This document shows, piece by piece, positions 57,865-64,000 of a stretch of DNA of 64,000 nt; the stretch's first letter is position 1, and each line of letters starts with the position of its first letter. The DNA comes from Stenotrophobium rhamnosiphilum (GTDB lineage: Bacteria; Pseudomonadota; Gammaproteobacteria; Nevskiales; Nevskiaceae), in assembly GCF_003052265.1 (NCBI RefSeq), contig NZ_QANS01000003.1, forward strand, positions 558,001 to 622,000. Reading direction: 5' to 3'. Under the pieces are notes generated by a model. The model was not told the origin of the DNA, made no database searches, and saw only the letters and a list, made by a program, of their open reading frames with translations. The position numbers and the translations under genes were made by a program.

Positions 57865-57879
57865 AAATTAAAAGTCGTT

Positions 57880-57906
57880 GCGGGTTTCTGAAATAAAGAA
57901 ATCCGC
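57880..57906 (+). other. 10-bp hairpin between spoT and ridA
   Basis: GCGGGTTTCT (57880-57889) pairs with AGAAATCCGC (57897-57906), with one G-U pair, around a seven-base A-rich loop. No U-tract follows, so this is more likely a processing or stabilising stem than a terminator. Confidence 0.45.
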
Positions 57907-57938
57907 GTTCATCACTTTCAGCATCATCAGGATTTTTC

Positions 57939-58322
57939 ATGTCGCGCCAGATCATCTCTACTCCAGACGCTCCCGCTGCCATCGGCACTTATTCGCAGGC
58001 GGTGAAGTGCGGCAATACTGTTTATCTCTCAGGTCAGATTCCGCTCGATCCGGTGACGATGACGATGCTCAACGCCACCATCGAAGATGAAATTCATCAG
58101 GTCTTCAAAAATCTTTCAGCCGTGGCCAAAGCCAGTGGCGGCAGTCTGGCGGATATCGCCAAGCTCAATATTTTTCTCACTGATCTTGGCCACTTCGCCA
58201 AGGTTAACGAGATCATGTCGCAGTATTTCCAGCAGCCTTATCCGGCGCGCGCCGCCGTAGGTGTTGCTTCTCTGCCGCGCGGTGCGCGCGTGGAAGCAGA
58301 CGCCGTCCTCGTGCTTGGCTGA
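57939..58322 (+). CDS. ridA: RidA family enamine/imine deaminase
   Basis: A 127-residue trimeric protein of the YjgF/RidA family. [28 protein letters not shown] is the classic opening. The catalytic arginine is in [25 protein letters not shown]. It hydrolyses reactive 2-aminoacrylate-type enamines. ridA between spoT and recG is a known order outside the enterics (where trmH takes its place). Confidence 0.94.
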   Translation: MSRQIISTPDAPAAIGTYSQAVKCGNTVYLSGQIPLDPVTMTMLNATIEDEIHQVFKNLSAVAKASGGSLADIAKLNIFLTDLGHFAKVNEIMSQYFQQPYPARAAVGVASLPRGARVEADAVLVLG

Positions 58323-58335
58323 TAAAGCGCCGCCC

Positions 58336-60417
58336 ATGCGGCCGCGTCAGGCTGTTGCGCTGACGCTGCAATCCGCCGCTACGTATTTGAAAGGCGCTGG
58401 CCCTGCGCTGGCGATGCGTTTGCGTGCGCTCAACATTGAGCGTGTGCAGGATTTGTTATTTCATCTGCCGACGCGCTACGAAGATCGCCGCAACGCAGTC
58501 GCGCTCAACGCACTGAAAGATGGCGAAGAGATGTTGGTGCGCGGTCGCGTCAGTCAGGCTGACGTACGTTATGCCGGTCGCCGCAGTCTGCGAGTGCTGT
58601 TGGATGACGATAAGGGCACGCTGTTACTGCGTTTCTTTCATTTCAACGAGCAGCAAAAAAAATCATTTGAAGCGGGTCGATGGGTGATGGCCTACGGCAC
58701 TGTGCGCTTTGGCTCGCAGGGCTGGGAGATCGTGCATCCGCAGTATCGCGTTGCGGAGAGTGCGGAAGCGTTGAAGTCAGAAGATAAACTGACGCCGATC
58801 TATCCGCTCACGACTGGTATCACGCAAGCCAAGTTGGGCACGCTGGTCGCGCAAGCTTTGGATGTGGCGACGCGTGATCTTGCATTCAATCTCGCACTGC
58901 CGGGTCTCACCGGCCCCGATACGCTCGCCGCACTGCGCGCGATTCATCGTCCCGCTAGTGATGCCGATGCTGCTTTGTTGTTGCAAATGCAGCATCCCGC
59001 GCAAAAGCGTTTAATCCATGAAGAACTGCTCGCGCATCAGCTGTGCATGCGCATGCTGCGTAACGCCGTGAAGTCGCGACCCGCGCAGCCACTGAGTGCT
59101 GCGGCAGTAGCGCAAAAACATTTGCAGGATGTACTGCCGTTTAAATTTACGGGCGCGCAGGAGCGCGTGATGGGCGATATCGCCAAGGACATTGCCGCTA
59201 AGCGTCCGATGCTGCGTTTGATTCAAGGTGATGTTGGTTCAGGCAAAACCGTTGTAGCCGCTGTGGCCATGCTGGCCGCCGCACGCGCAGGTTGGCAGGC
59301 CGCATTAATGGCACCAACGGAATTATTGGCTGAACAGCATTACATCAACTTCACGAAATGGTTTGGACCACTCGGATTCGAAGTGGTGTTTCTCGCTGGC
59401 AAGTTAAAGAAATCGCAGAAAGAAAAATTGCTCGCACGTGTTGCTGCTGGCGAAGTGCCGTTACTGATTGGTACGCACGCTGTGTTTCAGGACACGGTGC
59501 GTTTTCAAAAGCTCGCATTAGTGGTTGTGGATGAGCAGCATCGCTTTGGCGTTCAGCAGCGTCTTGCGCTACGCGATAAAGGGCCAAAGATGCTGACGCC
59601 GCATCAGCTGATCATGTCCGCCACGCCGATCCCACGCACCTTGGCGCAGACGCTTTACGCTGATCTTGATGTGTCCGTGATTGATGAGCTGCCGCCGGGC
59701 CGCACGCCCGTCGTGACGGTCGCGATGAGCAATGAGCGTCGCCCCGATGTGCTCGCGCGTATTGGTGAAGTTTGTGCGCAGGGCCGTCAGGCATATTGGG
59801 TTTGTACACTCGTTGAAGAGTCTGAACATCTCGAAGCACAGGCCGCTGAAGAAACTGCCGAGACGCTTCGCAAGGAATTGCCACAACTCAAAGTTGGCCT
59901 TGTGCATGGCCGTATGAAGCCAGACGAGAAAGAAACGGCGATGCGCGCCTTTAAACTTGGCGAGACGCAGCTACTGGTGGCAACGACTGTGATCGAAGTT
60001 GGTGTCGACGTGCCCAATGCCAGCATTATGATTATTGAAAACGCTGAGCGTCTCGGCCTCTCGCAGTTGCATCAGTTGCGCGGTCGTGTTGGCCGCGGTG
60101 CTGTCGAGTCGCAGTGCGTGCTGATGTATCAGTCGCCAATTTCGAATAACGCGCGTCAGCGTTTGGCGGTAATGCGCGCAACCAACGATGGCTTCCAGAT
60201 TGCACAGCAAGATTTAGAGTTGCGCGGCCCCGGCGAAATCCTGGGCCGTCGTCAAACTGGATTGATCGGCCTCAAGGTTGCAGATCCGGTAAGAGACGCT
60301 GCACTGATCCCGGCGTTACAACAGCTCGCTGACGACTGGCTCACGCAATATCCGCGTGAAGCGAAGCAGCTGATTACGCGCTGGGTTGGCGATGTTGAGA
60401 AATACGCGCAGGTTTGA
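58336..60417 (+). CDS. recG: ATP-dependent DNA helicase RecG
   Basis: A 693-residue superfamily 2 helicase. The N-terminal wedge/OB domain (about 60-160) contains the DLLFHLPTRYEDR stretch. Walker A GDVGSGKTVVA is near residue 300, the DEQH box is VVVDEQHRFGV, SATPIPRTLAQTLYADLD is motif III, and the C-terminal LGLSQLHQLRGRVGRG is motif VI. It remodels stalled forks and Holliday structures. I use the ATG at 58336, 13 bases after ridA; the open frame extends 25 codons into ridA. Confidence 0.95.
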   Translation: MRPRQAVALTLQSAATYLKGAGPALAMRLRALNIERVQDLLFHLPTRYEDRRNAVALNALKDGEEMLVRGRVSQADVRYAGRRSLRVLLDDDKGTLLLRFFHFNEQQKKSFEAGRWVMAYGTVRFGSQGWEIVHPQYRVAESAEALKSEDKLTPIYPLTTGITQAKLGTLVAQALDVATRDLAFNLALPGLTGPDTLAALRAIHRPASDADAALLLQMQHPAQKRLIHEELLAHQLCMRMLRNAVKSRPAQPLSAAAVAQKHLQDVLPFKFTGAQERVMGDIAKDIAAKRPMLRLIQGDVGSGKTVVAAVAMLAAARAGWQAALMAPTELLAEQHYINFTKWFGPLGFEVVFLAGKLKKSQKEKLLARVAAGEVPLLIGTHAVFQDTVRFQKLALVVVDEQHRFGVQQRLALRDKGPKMLTPHQLIMSATPIPRTLAQTLYADLDVSVIDELPPGRTPVVTVAMSNERRPDVLARIGEVCAQGRQAYWVCTLVEESEHLEAQAAEETAETLRKELPQLKVGLVHGRMKPDEKETAMRAFKLGETQLLVATTVIEVGVDVPNASIMIIENAERLGLSQLHQLRGRVGRGAVESQCVLMYQSPISNNARQRLAVMRATNDGFQIAQQDLELRGPGEILGRRQTGLIGLKVADPVRDAALIPALQQLADDWLTQYPREAKQLITRWVGDVEKYAQV

Positions 60418-60454
60418 GCACTGCTTTTTTGCGGCTGTCTTTTCGTGTTTTCGA

Positions 60455-61234
60455 TCAAGGCTGGTCTGAATCAACCTTGGCGATCGCACGTTTCCACGCT
60501 TCGTTATTAATGGCCTGGAGTGATTCTAGTTTGGCGATAGTCTCGCTTATGATCGTTCCGCATTGTTCAGCTGTAGCTGACTCTAGGCGAATCGCCGATT
60601 CCATCAGGCCATTTAGACCTTTAACTTTGGCATCGCTCTCCCACTTCAGATCAAATCGACTTAGCATCTGCGCCTCGTAGTCGGCCTTCTGCTTTGCTGT
60701 CCAGCGTTTTGACCCCGCAAGGTAATCCACATGCGCCTGGTAGGCCTTCTGGTTGGCGGCTTCCTCTGTCGTCGACCGATCTTGGACTGCCTTCACTCGG
60801 GCATTGAAGTCATCCATATTGCAAAGAGATTTCTTCGCAGGGCGAGTGACTTTTTCCGGCGCCGCATTCACGTTGCCAGAGTTCGCCGAAGTGCAGGGAT
60901 ACTGATTCACGAATCCCTTCAGCACGATGGCTTCGACGGGCATCGTTTCCGCGTACTGCCGGGCCGCAATTTCACGATCAAGAATGCCGTGAATGATGTC
61001 GGCATCCAGTTTGATCGTTGGCGGCATACAGAACATTAGCTTGCCGCCTTGAGACTGCAGATATCCGTTAGACCACTGTAGGCCCCTAGCGAATCCGGTG
61101 AAGTAGTTGCTGATTATCTGCGCGCTGGCTGGATCACTCTTTATGAGTTTGTAGTCCTTGAGTGGGATATCGGCAACGGCTGGCGAGGCGATGGCCATTA
61201 CAACGGATGCAATAAGCAATCGAAAATTCAGCAT
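60455..61234 (-). CDS. Secreted Rap1a/Tai-like protein with C-terminal helical extension
   Basis: A 259-residue protein. The signal peptide MLNFRLLIASVVMAIASPAVA is cleaved before DIPL. Residues about 30-115 resemble the Rap1a/Tai fold: a helix with FTGFARGLQW, the first cysteine in LMFCMPPTIKLD, and a second cysteine in GFVNQYPC that would form the family disulfide. The rest (about 130-259) is charged and helical with two further cysteines. Rap1a proteins are periplasmic immunity factors for type VI secretion effectors, but the domain also occurs without toxins, and no effector is seen here. ATG at 61234, GAGGAAGAG upstream. Confidence 0.65.
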   Translation of the reverse strand: MLNFRLLIASVVMAIASPAVADIPLKDYKLIKSDPASAQIISNYFTGFARGLQWSNGYLQSQGGKLMFCMPPTIKLDADIIHGILDREIAARQYAETMPVEAIVLKGFVNQYPCTSANSGNVNAAPEKVTRPAKKSLCNMDDFNARVKAVQDRSTTEEAANQKAYQAHVDYLAGSKRWTAKQKADYEAQMLSRFDLKWESDAKVKGLNGLMESAIRLESATAEQCGTIISETIAKLESLQAINNEAWKRAIAKVDSDQP

Positions 61235-61359
61235 CACACTCTTCCTCAAGGATTTACCGCGAGTTTGGATTTAATAATCAACGACACACAATTTCTGCGT
61301 ATTAGAAACTGGAAATACCAATAAGGAGTCAGGTCGGACTGGCCCAGTGATTCTGAGCC

Positions 61360-62190
61360 TTACTTCTTGCTTGGCTTCTCATGCAGGTGCTCAAACATAT
61401 GGCCGAGCAAATCACCGAGGTATTGGTTGATGGCTTTATCCATCGCACGCGCCACTTCGGTTTCTACAGCCATGTCAGCTAGCGGGCGCAGTTTCCAAAC
61501 GCTGTCAGCGAGTTTGGGCACTTCTTTTGCGGGCGGCAGGTCGCCTTTGCTGTACGGCGCAAAAACATGTTTGACGATCAGCTGCACCAGTTCATTCGCC
61601 ACACGTTCCACATTGCCGCGCAGCATACGAACGATGTCGAGTAGCTCGGTGAGTGGAATGCCCATCTGCACCAGCTGCACGCCGGCATGTATGAATTGCG
61701 GACGCGGCGCGCGTAAACGCAGGCCTTCCATTTGCAACACTTCGAGTTCTAGTGCTTTGCGAATCGCTTCTGGCGTGGCGGATTTTCCGAACATCTTCAG
61801 CAGTTCGGCCATCGAGAAGTAGGCGGGTAATTCTTCGGCCCATGGCGTGGTGAGCGCGCGTTCAAGGCCGAGCAGATCACGCAGATCCTGACCCTTCTCC
61901 CAAGCATTAATCAGCTCGCCAATATTGCCAAGCGTGTAGCCGCGGTTGAGCAACTGACCAATCAGGCGCAGACGCGCCAGATGCGCTTCGGTGTAAATGC
62001 CCGAGCGACCACGGCGTTCTGGCGGCGGTAAAAGTCCGCGATCCTGATACGCGCGCACATTGCGCACCGTGCTGTCGCCAACGCGCGCGAACTCGTCAAT
62101 CGAGTATTCCTTGCGGTCTGTATTGGCCTTGCTACTGCGTGCAGTTTTCTTGGCCGGCTTGGCGGCCGAGGGGCGGCTGGTCTTTTTCAT
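61360..62190 (-). CDS. MerR family transcriptional regulator
   Basis: A 276-residue protein. A Lys/Ala/Ser-rich N-terminus of about 25 residues precedes the MerR winged helix (about 28-100): YSIDEFARVGDSTVRNVRAYQDRGLLPPPERRG and YTEAHLARLRLIGQLLNRGYTLGNI. The long C-terminal part (about 110-270) is helical, without metal-binding cysteines, so it probably senses an organic ligand or another signal. It is divergent from ubiA with 88 bases between them, and monocistronic. The target is unknown. Confidence 0.88.
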   Translation of the reverse strand: MKKTSRPSAAKPAKKTARSSKANTDRKEYSIDEFARVGDSTVRNVRAYQDRGLLPPPERRGRSGIYTEAHLARLRLIGQLLNRGYTLGNIGELINAWEKGQDLRDLLGLERALTTPWAEELPAYFSMAELLKMFGKSATPEAIRKALELEVLQMEGLRLRAPRPQFIHAGVQLVQMGIPLTELLDIVRMLRGNVERVANELVQLIVKHVFAPYSKGDLPPAKEVPKLADSVWKLRPLADMAVETEVARAMDKAINQYLGDLLGHMFEHLHEKPSKK

Positions 62191-62278
62191 GTCTCGATAA
62201 TAGCGCGGTCAGGTGCCGACTTCTTCCCCCGAATGTTGCGGTATTCCGGCGGTCATCAGAATCGCGTCTAATACGCAC

Positions 62279-63145
62279 ATGACGTACCGAGAAAAACTGA
62301 ACGACTACTGGCAGCTGACCCGCATGCATCGTCCCATCGGCATTTTTCTGCTGCTGTGGCCGACGCTTTGGGCGCTATGGATTGCGGCAGGTGGGTTTCC
62401 GTCGCCGCATGTGTTGCTGGTGTTTGTGCTCGGCACCGTGCTGATGCGCTCGGCCGGCTGTGCGATCAACGATTTTGCAGATCGTGATTTCGATCCGCAT
62501 GTGGCGCGTACCAAAGATCGCCCGGTGGCGTCTGGACGCGTAACGCCAGAAGAGGCGGTGCGCCTGTTTGTGGTGCTGTCTTTGATTGCTTTCGGGCTGC
62601 TGACTTCGCTCAAAGACGTGCCAACGATTTTGCTCGGCATTCCGGCTGCGATATTGGCCGGCAGTTATCCCTTCATGAAACGCTGGATCAGCATTCCGCA
62701 GGCGTATCTGGGGCTGGCGTTTTCTGCCGGCATCCCGATGGCGTTTTCAGCGATCCAACATCAAGTGCCATGGGCCATCGTGCTGCCCTTGGTGATTGCC
62801 AATGTTTGCTGGGTGGTCGCTTACGACACGCTCTATGCAATGGTCGATCGTGAAGATGATCTGAAAATTGGCGTGAAATCTTCGGCGATTTTGTTTGGTC
62901 GCCATGACCGATTGATTGTTGCGTTGCTGCATGCGACTTCGTTGTTGCTGCTGATTCAGCTTGGCCTGAATGCTGAGCTGGGCACGATCTATTTTGCTGG
63001 CATAGCTGTTGCAGCTTGGTTGGCGGCCTATCAGCAATGGATCACGCGTGATCGTGACCCGCAGGCCTGCTTCCGCGCTTTCCTCAACAACAATTATTTT
63101 GGCGCGGCGATCTTTATCGGCCTGCTGCTTGATTTGAGTTTCTAA
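62279..63145 (+). CDS. ubiA: 4-hydroxybenzoate octaprenyltransferase UbiA
   Basis: A 288-residue polytopic prenyltransferase of ubiquinone synthesis. The first Asp-rich motif is NDFADRDFD and the second is YAMVDREDDLKIGVKS, both binding the Mg-diphosphate. RMHRPIGIFLLLWPTLWALWIA begins the first helix; eight or nine helices are visible. I use the ATG at 62279, which gives the family N-terminus. ubiC, its frequent neighbour, is not here. Confidence 0.95.
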   Translation: MTYREKLNDYWQLTRMHRPIGIFLLLWPTLWALWIAAGGFPSPHVLLVFVLGTVLMRSAGCAINDFADRDFDPHVARTKDRPVASGRVTPEEAVRLFVVLSLIAFGLLTSLKDVPTILLGIPAAILAGSYPFMKRWISIPQAYLGLAFSAGIPMAFSAIQHQVPWAIVLPLVIANVCWVVAYDTLYAMVDREDDLKIGVKSSAILFGRHDRLIVALLHATSLLLLIQLGLNAELGTIYFAGIAVAAWLAAYQQWITRDRDPQACFRAFLNNNYFGAAIFIGLLLDLSF

Positions 63146-63158
63146 GCCTACGCATCCA

Positions 63159-64000
63159 ATGCCCATTGCCAAACGTAATTCTGGCCAGGCATTCAGAAGC
63201 GAGAAGCGCGTGCGCAAAATGTTTTTCTGGTCTTGGGCAGCATTGTGGGCAGCGGCTTCCAGCGGCTGCGCAGTGACGCATAGCGGCGGGCCTGAAAATA
63301 TTCAGCCCTTGTCGCCAGCCAAAGCTTTCGATGTGCAGAAAAATATTATCTACACGCCGAAGGATTGGGCCGTCGCGCAGCAAGCCGATGTATATACGCC
63401 GCGCGGTGCCGGTCCTTTTCCTGCGGTGCTGGTGGTACACGGTGGTGGTTGGGCGCGTGGTTCGCGTTATGAGATGGAGCACATCTGCAAACGACTCGCC
63501 GAGCAGGGTTTTGTCGCGGTGAATATCGACTACCGACTCGCGCCAGCCCACATTTTCCCTGCGCAATTGCAGGATGTTCAGCAGGCCATGTTGTGGATGC
63601 ATGCGCAGGCCAAAAATCAAAAGATTGATACGCAGCGTCTCGCGGTTTGGGGCTACTCTGCTGGCGCTCAGTTGGCCGCGCTATTGGGCGCATTGAGCCC
63701 CGGCGATCCGAATTTTGTAGAAGGCACGCGCGTGCAGGCGGTGGTGGCAGGCGGCACGCCGGTGGATCTGCGCAAAGGTGCGGACAGCAAACTCATTCGC
63801 CAATACATCGGCAAACCCATCGCGGAATTGCCGGAGCCTTATCGTAAGGCGTCGCCCATCGCTTTCGTATCAGCGGATGACCCGCCGACGTTTCTCTATC
63901 ACGGCAGTATTGATTGGATAGTGGCTGAGATTAACGCTACGCGCATGCGTGATGAATTGGAGCGTGTGGGCGTGCCGGTGGAGCTGTATATCGTCCACGG
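63159..64000 (+). CDS. Alpha/beta hydrolase, exported (cut by window edge)
   Basis: About 280 residues are visible; the gene runs past the window end. The basic N-terminus (MPIAKRNSGQAFRSEKRVRK) and FFWSWAALWAAASSGC look like a lipoprotein signal, with Cys in SSGC. The oxyanion motif HGGGW, nucleophile elbow GYSAG and HGSIDW are present. The catalytic histidine would be near the VHG at the very end. Family: carboxylesterase/BD-FAE-like. The start at 63159 or the ATG at 63219 are both possible. Confidence 0.82.
   Translation, partial: MPIAKRNSGQAFRSEKRVRKMFFWSWAALWAAASSGCAVTHSGGPENIQPLSPAKAFDVQKNIIYTPKDWAVAQQADVYTPRGAGPFPAVLVVHGGGWARGSRYEMEHICKRLAEQGFVAVNIDYRLAPAHIFPAQLQDVQQAMLWMHAQAKNQKIDTQRLAVWGYSAGAQLAALLGALSPGDPNFVEGTRVQAVVAGGTPVDLRKGADSKLIRQYIGKPIAELPEPYRKASPIAFVSADDPPTFLYHGSIDWIVAEINATRMRDELERVGVPVELYIVH

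Overview
This window is chromosomal DNA of a proteobacterium, most likely a gammaproteobacterium. Several neighbourhoods point there: hemL-thiE-thiD, ftsY-ftsE-ftsX, gmk-rpoZ-spoT-ridA-recG, coaBC-dut-argB with radC and rpmB-rpmG nearby, and a propionate operon that uses AcnD/PrpF. The AtuD-like acyl-CoA dehydrogenase, the long-form AhcY and the single-chain pyruvate carboxylase are compatible with Nevskiales/Solimonadaceae or Xanthomonadales relatives, but I cannot fix the family from sequence alone. Coding density is high. I see no tRNA, rRNA, prophage, insertion sequence or CRISPR array.

Layout. 1-5.1 kb: tail of an unknown gene, a YdjM-like membrane protein, an M23 peptidase, and the envelope-stress set creD / creB-creC. 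5.2-10.6 kb (minus): ftsX, ftsE, ftsY, hemL, thiE, thiD. 10.6-10.9 kb: non-coding DNA with a cluster of DnaA-box-like sequences. 10.9-15.9 kb (minus): a methyl-cycle operon, metK - SAH riboswitch - ahcY - metF - FAD-dependent reductase. 16.1-24.8 kb (plus): redoxin, tkt-gapA-pgk, lemA with two TPM-domain genes, a MoxR ATPase and a small unknown protein. 24.8-30.3 kb (minus): purD, a glycine-zipper lipoprotein, a membrane protein, argB, dut, coaBC. 30.4-34.5 kb: radC, two TetR-like regulators, rpmB-rpmG, mgtE. 34.6-37.8 kb: mtnB-mtnD-mtnC (methionine salvage) and a serine hydrolase. 37.8-42.3 kb: an unknown protein, an AtuD-like acyl-CoA dehydrogenase, a glutamine cyclotransferase, and yicC flanked by two tiny histone-H1-like genes. 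42.5-54.5 kb: pyruvate carboxylase, then prpB-prpC-acnD-SRPBCC-prpF under a sigma54 activator PrpR. 54.5-60.4 kb: gmk, rpoZ, spoT, ridA, recG. 60.4-64 kb: a Rap1a/Tai-like secreted protein, a MerR regulator, ubiA and a truncated alpha/beta hydrolase.

How the genes fit together. MetK, AhcY and MetF run the SAM/SAH/methyl-folate cycle, with SAH sensed in the leader of ahcY; MtnB/D/C recover the methylthio group. The 2-methylcitrate cycle turns propionyl-CoA into pyruvate, and the adjacent pyruvate carboxylase can return it to oxaloacetate, the co-substrate of PrpC.

Most interesting signal. A structured element of about 50 nt occurs four times (26226-26279 minus, 32956-33006 plus, 42067-42117 minus, 55527-55577 plus). 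Each copy directly follows the U-tract of an intrinsic terminator and lies on the same strand as the terminated gene. It has two hairpins joined by an invariant GGTA. GGA trinucleotides stay in loops or internal loops while the stems change by compensatory substitutions. The exposed GGA motifs resemble CsrA/RsmA binding sites. This looks like a family of terminator-attached RNA (or DNA) elements. Two other dispersed palindromic repeat families lie inside operons.
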